Below, piece after piece: positions 41,877-50,826 of a stretch of DNA of 64,000 bases; the first letter of the stretch is position 1, and the number at the start of each line of letters is the position of its first letter. The notes below the pieces were generated by a model, which worked only from the letters and a program-made list of their open reading frames with translations, was not told the DNA's origin and made no database searches. A program made the position numbers and the translations under genes. This DNA comes from Palsa-506 sp963836355 (GTDB taxonomy: Bacteria > Actinomycetota > Actinomycetes > Streptosporangiales > Streptosporangiaceae), in assembly GCA_963836355.1 (NCBI GenBank), contig CAWIJO010000014.1, positions 62,001-126,000 on the forward strand, given 5' to 3'.

Positions 41877-43267
41877 CGGCTCAGCTCCCATCGTGGCCCG
41901 CGAGGGGTGTCTTCGACGAGAATGCCCGCCGCGAGCAGCCGGTCCCTGATGGCATCCGCGGCCGCATAGTCCTTGCGGTCCCGCGCGGCCTGCCGCTGCT
42001 CGAGCGCCACCGCGGCCAGCGCGCCGACGACGGGCCGCAGGTCGTCGCTGCCGCCGCCGGCCGACCACGGAGCGGCCAGCGGATCAAGCCCGAGCACGCC
42101 GAGCATCGCGCGGACCTCGGCGAGGTGCTTGCTCGCCCCGGCGGCGTCGCCGGCCGCCAGGGCAGTGTTGCCGTCCGTGACCGCCTCGTGCAATACGGCG
42201 AGCGCCTGCGGTACGCCAAGGTCGTCATCGAGCGCGGCGCCGAACGGCGCGGGAAGCGATCCGGGACCGGCGGCCGGCCCGGTGGTCTCGGCCGCGCGGA
42301 CGACGAAGCCCTCGATCCGCCGGTAGGCGGCGGCCGCCTCGGACAGCGCCTCGCTGGAATACTCGATTTCGGACCGGTAGTGCGCCTGGCCAAGGTAGTA
42401 CCGCAGCTCAGCAGGCCGGACCTGGGTAATCATCACGTCCACGAGCAGCGAATTGCCGAGCGACTTGCCCATCTTCTGGCCGGCCACCCCGACGAGTCCG
42501 TTATGCATCCAGTAGCGTGCGAACCCGTCGCCGGCCGCATGGGACTGGGCTAGCTCGTTCTCATGGTGCGGGAACACCAGGTCCAGCCCGCCGCCGTGAA
42601 TGTCGAAGGCGCTGCCGAGATACTTGGTTGCCATCGCCGAGCATTCCAGGTGCCAGCCGGGCCGGCCAGGTCCCCACGGTGTTTCCCAGCAGGGCTCGCC
42701 CGGCTTGGCGCCCTTCCACAGCGCGAAATCGCGCGGATCCCGCTTCGCTCCGGCGCTGTCGGTGTCCTCGGCCGGTCGCATGTGCTCGAGGCGCTGGCCG
42801 GACAGGGCGCCGTAATCGTCGGCCGACCGGACGTCGAAGTAGACGTCGCCGTCCGCAGCGTAGGCGTGGCCACGCTCGATCAGCCGCCGCATCAAGATGA
42901 TCATCTCCGGTACGTGCCCGGTCGCCCGGGGCTCGACGTCCGGCGGGAGGCAGCCAAGCGCCGCATAGGCGCGGGTGAATGCCCGCTGGTTCCGCTCGGC
43001 TACCGCCCACCACGGGGCGTCATCGCGCTTGGCCGTGGCCAGGATCTTGTCGTCGATATCGGTAACGTTCCGGCAGAACGTCACCGCGTAACCGCTCGCC
43101 CGCAGCCAGCGGACGAGAACGTCGAAGTTGAGGCCCGACCTGATGTGGCCGATGTGCGGCGGAGCCTGGACGGTGGCGCCGCACAAATACAGCGTCACCT
43201 TGCCCGGAATGACCGGGGCAAAGTCGCGCGTACTGCGGGTGGCAGTGTCATAGATGCGGAGCGTCAC
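41873..43267 (-). CDS. cysS: Cysteinyl-tRNA synthetase
   Basis: The 464-residue class I synthetase shows YLCGATVQAPPHIGHIRSG (zinc Cys and HIGH motif), WHLECSAM and HHENELAQS (remaining zinc ligands) and QKMGKSLGN (KMSKS-type loop). The C-terminal helical domain ends in DYAAADAIRDRLLAAGI, typical of CysRS. The mycothiol ligase MshC is a paralogue, but KMGKS and the full-length C-terminus favour a true synthetase. It forms an operon with rlmB. The IspF and CarD genes usually beside it are about 3.7 kb away. Confidence 0.93.
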   Translation of the reverse strand: MTLRIYDTATRSTRDFAPVIPGKVTLYLCGATVQAPPHIGHIRSGLNFDVLVRWLRASGYAVTFCRNVTDIDDKILATAKRDDAPWWAVAERNQRAFTRAYAALGCLPPDVEPRATGHVPEMIILMRRLIERGHAYAADGDVYFDVRSADDYGALSGQRLEHMRPAEDTDSAGAKRDPRDFALWKGAKPGEPCWETPWGPGRPGWHLECSAMATKYLGSAFDIHGGGLDLVFPHHENELAQSHAAGDGFARYWMHNGLVGVAGQKMGKSLGNSLLVDVMITQVRPAELRYYLGQAHYRSEIEYSSEALSEAAAAYRRIEGFVVRAAETTGPAAGPGSLPAPFGAALDDDLGVPQALAVLHEAVTDGNTALAAGDAAGASKHLAEVRAMLGVLGLDPLAAPWSAGGGSDDLRPVVGALAAVALEQRQAARDRKDYAAADAIRDRLLAAGILVEDTPRGPRWELSR

Positions 43268-43306
43268 GCTGCACAGGCTACGGGATGGCGGTCAGTCCTA
43301 TAGCGG

Positions 43307-43693
43307 TCAGTCGTAGAGTACGACGTGCTCCGGCCGCACCCGTACGATTACCCGCCGCTCGCCGTGCCGGGCGCCGAATGGCTTGCCGGTGTACTTCTGC
43401 GACAGCTCCTCAATCAGCTCGGCCGCGGGGTCATCGGTGATCTCGACGGGTCCCCTGACCTCGGCGTAGGCATACGGATCCGCCACATCGAAGACAAGCA
43501 CGCTCACCCGCGGATCCCTGGTCAAGTTGGCGTGCTTGCGGCGGCCCTTGATGGTCGAGAACAAAACGTCATCGCCGTCGGCGCGCACCCAGACCACACT
43601 CGTCTGCGGCTGGCCACCCGGCTGAAGGGTCGCTACCGTGGCGAAGTTCCTGCCGTCGAACAGTTCCCGCGCGCGCTGCGGCAACGGCAGCAT
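43307..43693 (-). CDS. PPOX class F420-dependent oxidoreductase
   Basis: The 128-residue split-barrel protein has FATVATLQPGGQPQTSVVWV, then DDVLFSTIKGRRKHANLTRD and VSVLVFDVADPYAYAEVRG, typical of pyridoxamine 5'-phosphate oxidase-like F420-binding reductases of actinobacteria. The KHANLTRDPR segment contributes to cofactor phosphate binding. Physiological substrate unknown. It lies between hmgA and cysS in the same direction. Confidence 0.88.
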   Translation of the reverse strand: MLPLPQRARELFDGRNFATVATLQPGGQPQTSVVWVRADGDDVLFSTIKGRRKHANLTRDPRVSVLVFDVADPYAYAEVRGPVEITDDPAAELIEELSQKYTGKPFGARHGERRVIVRVRPEHVVLYD

Positions 43694-43770
43694 CGGTCCT
43701 CCTTTTGTGTCCTGCGCTGTTTGTCCTTGCGCCCTTGTTGTCGTGCGCTGTTTCGATGGGTTCAGGGCGG

Positions 43771-44973
43771 TCAGCCGCGGGCCGCCCGGCCCCAGCTCCA
43801 GGCGTATTCCGGATCCTCGGTGCGCTGGCCGGCCTGCCCGAGCAGCAGCGGCCTGAACGTATCGATCATCACTGCGGTCTCGTCCGTGCTGGACCTGCCC
43901 TCCGCCAGGCCACGTATCGATGCCTCTACCGCGCCAGGCTGCGGACCGTGCGTGAATCCCGATGGGTGCAAGGTGATCGACCCGATGCCGACCCCCGAGC
44001 CCTTGCGCGCCGAGTAGTCGCCAGCGACGTAGAACATCATCTCGTCTGAGTCCACGTTGTGGTGGTTGTACGGGATCGGCACCGCGTCGGCGTCGAAGTC
44101 GAGCGGCCGCGGGCAGAACGAGCAGATCACGAAATTCGGGCCCTCGAAGGTCTGGTGCACGGGCGGCGGTGCGTGGGTACGCTTCACGATCGGCTCGAAG
44201 TCGGCGATGTTGAACGCGTAGGGATAGAGACAGCCATCCCAGCCGACGACGTCGAACGGGTGGTAGGCATAAGTCAGCCTGGTCAGGCCGTCCCGGTTGC
44301 GGACGATTACCGGCACGTCCTCGCCGCCGATGATCAGCGGGCCGTCTGGGCAGCGCAGATCCCGTTCGGAGTACGGGGCATGCTCAAGGAACTGGCCGTA
44401 CTGCGACAGGTAGCGGCGAGGCGGCCGGATGTGCCCGCGCGCCTCGATGACGAGAGCCTCGGCGGGCGGTGCCGCACCGTCGGCGGCCGCCGGAATCCAG
44501 CGGTGAATGGTGCCTCTCGGTACCACGACGTAGTCGCCAGGCCCGGCATCGATGCGGCCATAGACGGACTCGAACCTGGCCGATCCGGCACGCAGGTAAA
44601 TGGTCTCGTCTCCGGTTGAATTCCGGTAAAGGCCCGATGCCGTGTCCGCCGCCGCGAACGATATCCGCACATCCTCATTGGCCATCAGCAGCTGCCTGCC
44701 GAGCACCAGGTCGCCACCCTTCGGCAGGTCACCGGTGCGGAAATGGCGGGGCAGCAGAGGGTGGTTGGGCACCGTCCCGACGTCCGCGGCGGTCTCCGCC
44801 AGCCCCTCGCTTTTCACGATCGCGGTTGGCGGATAGACGTGGTAGAGCAAGGATGCGTCCGAGGCGAAGCCTTCCTCGCCCATCAGTTCCTCGGCGTACA
44901 GGCCCCCGTCAGGCCGGCGGAAGCGGACATGGCGCTTTCTAGGGATTTCCCCAGTCACCCGGTAATACGGCAT
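43771..44973 (-). CDS. hmgA: Homogentisate 1,2-dioxygenase
   Basis: The 400-residue protein starts at ATG 44973 after AGGGAG. It has the HGD layout: N-terminal PYYRVTGEIPRKRHVRFRRP, the cupin core DYVVVPRGTIHRWIP, FDVVGWDGCLYPYAFNI, and the iron ligands in PYNHHNVDSDEMMFYVAGD and LHPSGFTHGPQPG. It opens the ring of homogentisate in tyrosine degradation. No maleylacetoacetate isomerase or fumarylacetoacetase gene is adjacent, so the pathway is dispersed. Confidence 0.9.
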   Translation of the reverse strand: MPYYRVTGEIPRKRHVRFRRPDGGLYAEELMGEEGFASDASLLYHVYPPTAIVKSEGLAETAADVGTVPNHPLLPRHFRTGDLPKGGDLVLGRQLLMANEDVRISFAAADTASGLYRNSTGDETIYLRAGSARFESVYGRIDAGPGDYVVVPRGTIHRWIPAAADGAAPPAEALVIEARGHIRPPRRYLSQYGQFLEHAPYSERDLRCPDGPLIIGGEDVPVIVRNRDGLTRLTYAYHPFDVVGWDGCLYPYAFNIADFEPIVKRTHAPPPVHQTFEGPNFVICSFCPRPLDFDADAVPIPYNHHNVDSDEMMFYVAGDYSARKGSGVGIGSITLHPSGFTHGPQPGAVEASIRGLAEGRSSTDETAVMIDTFRPLLLGQAGQRTEDPEYAWSWGRAARG

Positions 44974-45198
44974 AATATCTCCCTAACGCCGAGATTGCGC
45001 GGATGAACTCGGCCGGCTGGCCGTTCCTCATTCGCGTTCCCGTTTCTCCCGAAGGGTTGCCTGCGGGCCACAGCGGCCGCGTGGCGCCCGGCGGCACAGC
45101 GGCTGCCCGTCGCCCAGCGGCCAAGGCCGCTTCCCTTACCGACTATAGGGTGACGGTGCAGGCGCCAGCGTCGCGCCAGGAAGGAAGGCTGCGGCCCG

Positions 45199-46857
45199 AT
45201 GAGTGATCAATCCCCTGCGCGCGCATCCGAACCCGCGGACATCAACGGCGCCCTGCGGCTGATCGCGCTGATCGCGGTGGCCATCGGCGTCCTGGTGCTG
45301 GCGGCCGCCGCGTTCGTTCTCTCCTATACGGGGATTCACGCGATCGCGCTGTCGGCCGGGGTGCCGGGGACACTGGCTCGGCTGTACCCGCTGATCTTCG
45401 ACGCAATGCTGGTCGTTGCCTCGGCTGCGATCCTTTCATTGCGCGGTGCCGGGCTGCTGATGCGCCTGTACGCCTGGCTTTCCATGCTCGTCCTGCTCTG
45501 CGCGGCAGCCGGCGCCGATGCGCTGCACGCGACGGCGACCCGGCTTCCGCACCGGACCGCGGCGGCGACGGTCGCGATCATCCCCTGGGCACTGGTCCTG
45601 CTCGGCTTCGGCCTCCTGCTCGCGATGTTGCGGCATGCCAGGTTGAGCCGCGCGCAGGACGCCGAGGCGATAATGGCGGCCGGATCGGCCGCAGTGGCGG
45701 CTGATGCCATGCCAGCACGCCCGCAACTGGCGACCATGACGAGCGAAATGCAGCCGGCCCGGGTGGCGGCCCGGACCGGGGGCACCGCGACGCTGGCGGC
45801 CGGGGCACCGGCCGGTGAAGACGGTGGGGCCGACCAGGCAGCGGCACTCGATGGCCGCGATCCGGCTGCGGTGACCGGCCCGGAGAAGTTGCTGACTCGC
45901 GAGTCCAGTGCGCAGGCGGCCGAGTCGCCCGCGGTTGCGCCATCCTGGCCGAGCGTGCCGAGCACATCAGCCGGCCCAGCCCGAGCGGGCAAGCAGGCGG
46001 ACAGTCAGGCAACCGAGCTCGCTCTGGACGCTGAGCCAGGTAACGACGATCCCACCAGCGACGAGGCTCGCTCGGATAATCTCGGGCCTGCCCACTGGGT
46101 GCCCCGCGCCCGCGCCGAAGGCCAACCGGTCGACGGCGGCGCGTATACCGGTGACTATTCTGCGCCGGCCATGTCTCCCGCGCCGGTCGCGGAGGACATC
46201 GCCGAGCAAGCAGGCAGGCGGCGTGCCAGGCACGCCGCGTCCGCGACGGAACGCCTCGCCGGCACCGAGGGCCCGGCCAGCGCAGAGAACCCGGCCAGCG
46301 CAGAGAACCCGGCCAGCGCGGAACACCCGGCAGACTCGGAAAGCCGGGCCGACACGGAAGGCCTGGCCGCCGCCGAAGGCCGGGCCGACGCGGAAGGCCT
46401 GGCCGCCGCCGAGGGCCGGGCCGATGCGGAAAGCCCGGCCGATGCGGAAAGCCCGGCCGATGCGGAAAGCCCGGCCGATGCGGAAAGCCGGGCCGACACG
46501 GAAAGCCTGGCCGACACGGAAGGCCATGCTGCCACCCAAGGCCAGGCCGATGCGGAAGGCCAGGTCATCGCAGAGCGACCGGCCATAGCAGAGAACGAGG
46601 CTGTCGCGGACGACGTGACCAGCGCAGCCCAAGGAGCCGGGCCAGACGGCGCGGAACGACCAGACAGCGCGGACGACCAGGCCGGTGCTGGCCGACGAGC
46701 GCCCGCGGAGAGCCAGTCCGGGCAAAGCGAGTCGGCCGCGGAACAGGGATCCGGGTCAGGCGGCGAGCCCGCCGCGGACGACGAAGCCGAGCAAGACCCG
46801 GTTTCGGTCGCGCCGTTCGACCGGATGTGGAGCTCGCCGGTCCCCCCGGACGCCTGA
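45199..46857 (+). CDS. DUF2637 membrane protein with long acidic hexapeptide-repeat tail
   Basis: ATG 45199 follows a GGAAGGAAGG stretch. The first 160 residues contain four membrane helices, such as IALIAVAIGVLVLAAAAFVL and IFDAMLVVASAAILSL, matching DUF2637 proteins often linked to actinobacterial mobile elements and Spd-like transfer proteins. The rest (about 390 residues) is low complexity, including 20 hexapeptide units of the type AESPAD/AEGRAD. The tail is strongly acidic and probably disordered. Function unknown. Repeat number may vary between strains. Confidence 0.8.
   Translation: MSDQSPARASEPADINGALRLIALIAVAIGVLVLAAAAFVLSYTGIHAIALSAGVPGTLARLYPLIFDAMLVVASAAILSLRGAGLLMRLYAWLSMLVLLCAAAGADALHATATRLPHRTAAATVAIIPWALVLLGFGLLLAMLRHARLSRAQDAEAIMAAGSAAVAADAMPARPQLATMTSEMQPARVAARTGGTATLAAGAPAGEDGGADQAAALDGRDPAAVTGPEKLLTRESSAQAAESPAVAPSWPSVPSTSAGPARAGKQADSQATELALDAEPGNDDPTSDEARSDNLGPAHWVPRARAEGQPVDGGAYTGDYSAPAMSPAPVAEDIAEQAGRRRARHAASATERLAGTEGPASAENPASAENPASAEHPADSESRADTEGLAAAEGRADAEGLAAAEGRADAESPADAESPADAESPADAESRADTESLADTEGHAATQGQADAEGQVIAERPAIAENEAVADDVTSAAQGAGPDGAERPDSADDQAGAGRRAPAESQSGQSESAAEQGSGSGGEPAADDEAEQDPVSVAPFDRMWSSPVPPDA
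46264..46623 (+). repeat. 18-bp coding tandem repeat (20 units)
   Basis: The DNA repeats every 18 bp and encodes hexapeptides with the pattern (A/T)-E-(G/S/N)-x-A-(D/S/A). The four central units are nearly identical (AESPAD). It lies wholly inside the DUF2637 gene and keeps its frame. Units at the edges are more diverged, as expected from expansion in the middle. Confidence 0.8.
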
Positions 46858-46970
46858 GAACGCGGCAGCGAGCTGAGCCGGACGCCGGCAGCCACGCCGG
46901 ATCGCAACTCGGGCACGCCCGGCCCGCGGCGGGCCTGCCGCACGGTTGTCACGCCCAGAACTAGCGCAGT

Positions 46971-47468
46971 TCAGCCAAGCACCAGCGCGGTAGCAATCGC
47001 CGCGATGCCCTCGCCTCGGCCGGTGAGGCCCAGGCCATCCGTGGTGGTCCCGGAAACGCTGACCGCCGCGCCGCCTAGGGCCGCGGAGAGGACGCGCTCG
47101 GCCTCGGCCCGGCGCGTCGCGATCCTGGGACGGTTCCCGATGATCTGGATTGCTACGTTGCCCACGATGAAACCGGCGCCCGCCAGCAGTCGCCGGGTCT
47201 CCGCAAGCAACGCGGTGCCAGCGGCACCCTTCCAGCGGGGCTGGTCGGTGCCGAACTGCATCCCCAGATCGCCGAGGCCTGCGGCAGACAGCATCGCATC
47301 GCATGCCGCATGCGCCGCGACGTCGCCATCGGAATGACCGGCCAGGCCCTGCTCACCTGGCCAGAGCAAACCGGCCAGGTAGAGCTGCGCGTCCGCGCTG
47401 TACGGGTGAACGTCGGCACCAATACCCACGCGCGGCAACGCGGCCGGCATCACAGGCCCGGAGTCCAT
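46971..47468 (-). CDS. ispF: 2-C-methyl-D-erythritol 2,4-cyclodiphosphate synthase
   Basis: The 165-residue protein has the zinc motif VGIGADVHPY, AGHSDGDVAAHAACDAMLSA, GDLGMQFG and the C-terminal TTTDGLGLTGRGEGIAA, diagnostic of IspF of the MEP isoprenoid pathway. It forms the cyclic diphosphate from CDP-ME phosphate. In most actinobacteria ispD lies between carD and ispF; here only 84 bp separate them, so ispD has moved or been replaced elsewhere. Confidence 0.93.
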   Translation of the reverse strand: MDSGPVMPAALPRVGIGADVHPYSADAQLYLAGLLWPGEQGLAGHSDGDVAAHAACDAMLSAAGLGDLGMQFGTDQPRWKGAAGTALLAETRRLLAGAGFIVGNVAIQIIGNRPRIATRRAEAERVLSAALGGAAVSVSGTTTDGLGLTGRGEGIAAIATALVLG

Positions 47469-47552
47469 CGAGCGACGGTCAGGCCAGGCCTACCCGTGGG
47501 CGGGCACACAGACTGAGGATGCACCTTCAGCCTGCGTGTCCGGCCGCGGGCG

Positions 47553-48035
47553 TTAGGAGGCGAGGATCTCGTCGAGCAGCGCCTCGGCCTTGTCCTCGTT
47601 CGTCTTCTCGGCCAGAGCCAGCTCGCTGACCAGGATCTGCCTGGCCTTCGCGAGCATGCGCTTCTCGCCGGCCGAAAGGCCGCGTTCCCTGTCCCTGCGC
47701 CACAGGTCGCGGACGACCTCAGCAACCTTGTTTACGTCACCAGAGGCGAGCTTCTCCAGGTTGGCCTTATACCGCCGGGACCAGTTGGTCGGCTCCTCGG
47801 TGTACGGGGCACGCAGCACCTCGAACACCCTCTCCAGCCCTTCCTGCCCGACCACATCCCGGACGCCGACAAGCTCGGCATTGTCCGCGGGAACGCGCAC
47901 TGTAAGGTCGCCCTTGTCGACCTTGAGCACGAGGTAAGACCTTTCCTCACCCTTGATCGAACGGGTCTCGATCTCTTCGATCCGAGCAGCCCCATGGTGG
48001 GGGTAGACGACAGTGTCGCCGACCTTGAAAGACAT
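47553..48035 (-). CDS. carD: CarD family transcriptional regulator
   Basis: The 160-residue protein is a typical actinobacterial CarD: FKVGDTVVYPHHGAARIEEI (RNA polymerase beta-binding Tudor-like domain), YLVLKVDKGDLTVRVPADNA, then the helical DNA-binding part with the conserved Trp in EEPTNWSRRYKANLEKLASG and RDLWRRDRERGLSAGEKRML. It stabilises the open complex at sigma-A promoters, including rRNA. Upstream lies a 517-bp gap with a perfect 38-bp palindrome. Confidence 0.95.
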   Translation of the reverse strand: MSFKVGDTVVYPHHGAARIEEIETRSIKGEERSYLVLKVDKGDLTVRVPADNAELVGVRDVVGQEGLERVFEVLRAPYTEEPTNWSRRYKANLEKLASGDVNKVAEVVRDLWRRDRERGLSAGEKRMLAKARQILVSELALAEKTNEDKAEALLDEILAS

Positions 48036-48552
48036 GTGGCATGTACCCCTTCCGCTGCAGCCATGTTACCACGCCGAACAGGGGCGATTAGCCGTCGTTT
48101 GCGGCAAACACGCAGGTCAGTGACACAATTCAAGATGTTCAAATTGACCAAGTGCGGGGCGCCGCAGCGCCTGTGCAGGCGTCCGCTCACGAGGTCGCCG
48201 GCCAGACCAGGCGGCCGGCCAGCGAACCCTGCGGACAACCGCGGCCCGGCCGGCGGACGGGCCAGGACCCGGCCGTCAAGACTGGCTATCGGGCCAGCGC
48301 TGGCCCGATAGCCAGTCGATGAGCGCGCACACCGGGATCGGCGGCAGTCTCCTCATTACCCCTAGCTGACCTGGTATAACGACAGCCTCAGGTGTTGCCG
48401 GAACGGGGCGGGACAGCCGTCGCGAGGGCGGGCGACAACCGCCCGGCGGCGCACCGGCGGCCGCCGCCACCGCGGTTTGCCGCCTGGCTACCGGGATTTG
48501 CCGGGACCGCGGGGTAACGGCATCGCCTGCTGGGCCGCATACTGGAGATGAC
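48036..48552. other. Divergent regulatory region of carD, containing a palindrome
   Basis: No gene is evident. An AT-richer stretch at about 48055-48165 (gttaccacgccgaac, gacacaattcaagatgttcaaattgacc) probably includes the carD promoter. The 38-bp palindrome at 48280-48317 is listed separately. The rightward membrane protein gene would be transcribed from its far end. Confidence 0.45.
48280..48317. repeat. Perfect 38-bp palindrome
   Basis: The 19-base arms GACTGGCTATCGGGCCAGC and GCTGGCCCGATAGCCAGTC are exact reverse complements with no spacer. The site is intergenic, about 245 bp upstream of carD and 235 bp before the rightward gene. It could be a regulator-binding site, a terminator or a cruciform-forming element. 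Confidence 0.7.
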
Positions 48553-49347
48553 GTGGCCGCTCACGCCGGAGAGGTGCGCGTGAACCTTGGCAGTGAACCG
48601 GACCGGGACGACTCTGGCCTTCCCCCGGTAGACATCGAGATTCCTGACGATGCCAGCGAACTCGATCGTGACGTGCAGGCATATCACCGCGAGCTGCGCG
48701 CGCAGCGGCGACGGATGCGGCTCGGGCGGCTGCACGGGCCACTGACCCGGGACGGCCTCGTACTGCCACTGCTAGCGGGCTTCCTGGCGATGGTACTGAT
48801 TTCCGGCGTGCTGCTGACCGTCTTCACCGCCGGCCGGAACGGCAGGGCGCGCCAGCCCTCGTCGGCCCATGGGACAAATACCGTCATCGGCCCGGTACCG
48901 GGGATCGGCAGCAGCACGGCGGCCGGCCAGCAAACCGGGAAACCTGCGTCGCTGCTGCCCAACGCGACGGTCAGCGTAACCGGCCAGCGCGTGCCGCTGA
49001 GATCATTGGCTCCCGCCTTGCTGGCGCTGGTGCCGGCAGGCTGCCAGTGCGGCAGCGCGGTGCGGCAGCTGAGGCTGCGGGCAACTGCCGCTGACGTGCG
49101 GTTGTACCTGATCGGCGTAGGCCCGGATTCGCGCCAGGTCGGCCGGCTAGCGAAGCGGGGCCGGCTGCCAGCGGCCAAATTCGCTGCGGACCCTCATCAG
49201 GTGCTTGCCGCGGCCTACCACCCGCACGGGCTGACCGTGGTCTTTGTCCGTGCCGACGGCTCCATCGGGCTGGTAGCGCGCCATCTTCGATCGCCATCCC
49301 GGGTGGCCCACCAGATCCGGTCACTGGCCCAGGCCACCCCGTATTAA
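48553..49347 (+). CDS. Single-pass membrane protein of unknown function
   Basis: GTG 48553 is preceded by GGAGATGAC. The cytoplasmic N-terminus is acidic (IPDDASELDRDVQAYHREL), then basic. A membrane helix (LVLPLLAGFLAMVLISGVLL) is followed by an extracytoplasmic domain of about 160 residues with VPAGCQCGSAVRQLRLRAT (two close Cys) and LYLIGVG. The last part resembles thioredoxin-like strands (GLTVVFVRADGSIG). This protein is often near carD in actinobacteria. Its function is not known to me. Confidence 0.72.
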   Translation: MAAHAGEVRVNLGSEPDRDDSGLPPVDIEIPDDASELDRDVQAYHRELRAQRRRMRLGRLHGPLTRDGLVLPLLAGFLAMVLISGVLLTVFTAGRNGRARQPSSAHGTNTVIGPVPGIGSSTAAGQQTGKPASLLPNATVSVTGQRVPLRSLAPALLALVPAGCQCGSAVRQLRLRATAADVRLYLIGVGPDSRQVGRLAKRGRLPAAKFAADPHQVLAAAYHPHGLTVVFVRADGSIGLVARHLRSPSRVAHQIRSLAQATPY

Positions 49348-49497
49348 GAGCTAACAGTTCCGCGCCGTCCGGCCTGGCTAGCTGCCGGGCAGCACCGGCC
49401 GGGCCGGCGGCTGGGCCGGCGGCGGCCCGGATCGCCATGGCAGCTACGCTTTGCGACGTCGCAATGCCGCACTTCACGCTGACGAGGAGAGCACGTC

Positions 49498-50133
49498 GTG
49501 ATCCGCAGCAGCCATCGAGCTGACCGCCAGCGCGCAGCGCTGCCGCGCCGCCTGTGCATCGCGGCGGTCGCCGCGCTGATCCCCGTGCTCGCCGGATGCG
49601 AGGCAGGCGCGAATGCCCCGACGCAGCGGTGGCACCAGCCGACCGATGGCGCAGCGGCGCTGCTGCACGGAATCGCCATCAGGAACGTCTTTGTCCTTGG
49701 GGCGCCGCCGAACGCCGCGCTCGCCGCCGGAAAGTCGGCCGGCCTGTTCCTCGCGCTGGTCAACAGCGGATCACCGGACAAGCTGCTGAGCATCTCGGCG
49801 CCCGGCACGGCCAAATCAGTGCAGCTGCCGGGCGGCGGCCCGGTCGCGCTCGCGCGAAGCGGGGCGGTGCTGTTGACCGGCCCGCAGCCGAAGGTCGTCC
49901 TGACCGGCCTGGTGCGCTCGCTGCCGGGCGGCAGTTTCATCCCGGTGACCATGAACTTCCAGAATGCGGGCAGTGTCACGCTGAGCGTGCCGGTGCTGCC
50001 GCAGGCGCTGTACTACTCGACGTTCTCGGCGGCCCCGACGCCCACGCCCACCGCGACAACGACCCGGAAGCCAAAGCAGCACGGCAAGTCGACCCCTACC
50101 CCTACCCCGACGCCGAGCCCGAGCACGTCCTGA
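49498..50133 (+). CDS. Lipoprotein, copper chaperone PCu(A)C/DUF461-like
   Basis: GTG 49498 has GAGGAG 9 nt upstream. The signal peptide ends in the lipobox VLAGCEAG. The domain reads AIRNVFVLGAPPNAALAAGK and LFLALVNSGSPDKLLSISAP, then a conserved beta sandwich with VPVTMNFQNAGSVTLSVPV, resembling PCu(A)C/DUF461 lipoproteins of actinobacteria. The classical Met/His copper ligands are not obvious, so metal binding is doubtful. The C-terminal tail is a PT repeat (TPTPTPTPSPSTS). Confidence 0.7.
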   Translation: MIRSSHRADRQRAALPRRLCIAAVAALIPVLAGCEAGANAPTQRWHQPTDGAAALLHGIAIRNVFVLGAPPNAALAAGKSAGLFLALVNSGSPDKLLSISAPGTAKSVQLPGGGPVALARSGAVLLTGPQPKVVLTGLVRSLPGGSFIPVTMNFQNAGSVTLSVPVLPQALYYSTFSAAPTPTPTATTTRKPKQHGKSTPTPTPTPSPSTS

Positions 50134-50139
50134 CGCTCG

Positions 50140-50826
50140 TCAGTCGGCCGACTCGAACTTATAACCAAGCCCGCGGACGGTGACGATGTGGCCCGGGCTG
50201 GCCGGATCGGCCTCCACCTTCGCCCGCAGCCGCTTGACGTGGACGTCCAGCGTCTTGGTGTCCCCGACATAATCCGCGCCCCAGACCCGGTCGATCAGCT
50301 GCATCCGGGTGAGCACCCGTCCGGCGTTGCGCAGCAGCACCTCGAGCAGCTCGAATTCCTTGAGCGGCAGTTGCACCTGCGCACCGCGAACCGTGACGAC
50401 ATGCCGCTCGACGTCCATCCGCACCGGGCCCGATTCCATGATCGAGGCGACCGGCTCGTCGGACTCGCCGCGCCGCCTGAGCACGGCGCGCATCCGCGCG
50501 ACAAGCTCCCGCGACGAGAACGGCTTAGTCACGTAGTCGTCCGCGCCAAGCTCAAGCCCGACGACCTTGTCGATTTCGCTGTCCTTGGCGGTCAGCATGA
50601 TCACCGGCACGTTCGACCGTTCGCGCAGCGTCCGGCACACCTCGCTGCCCGGCAGGCCGGGAAGCATCAGGTCGAGCAGTACGAGGTCGGCACCGGTCCG
50701 GTCGAACGTCTCGATCGCGTCCGGGCCGGTCGGGCAGACCGCGACCTCGAAGCCCTCCTTGCGCAGCATGTACGAAAGCGCGTCACTGAACGATTCCTCG
50801 TCCTCAACCACGAGCACCCGTGTCAC
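50140..50826 (-). CDS. regX3: Two-component response regulator RegX3/PhoP-like (OmpR family)
   Basis: GTG 50826 overlaps the kinase stop by 4 nt. The receiver domain (LVVEDEESF, the phospho-Asp in LVLLDLMLPGLPG, the Thr in IMLTAK, the Lys in VTKPFSSREL) is followed by a winged-helix output domain with LPLKEFELLEVLLRNAGRVL and YVGDTKTLDVHVKRLRAKVE. Located beside senX3 and gpm, in the order of the mycobacterial phosphate-starvation regulator RegX3. Targets probably include phosphate uptake genes; no Pho box was identified in the window. Confidence 0.9.
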   Translation of the reverse strand: MTRVLVVEDEESFSDALSYMLRKEGFEVAVCPTGPDAIETFDRTGADLVLLDLMLPGLPGSEVCRTLRERSNVPVIMLTAKDSEIDKVVGLELGADDYVTKPFSSRELVARMRAVLRRRGESDEPVASIMESGPVRMDVERHVVTVRGAQVQLPLKEFELLEVLLRNAGRVLTRMQLIDRVWGADYVGDTKTLDVHVKRLRAKVEADPASPGHIVTVRGLGYKFESAD

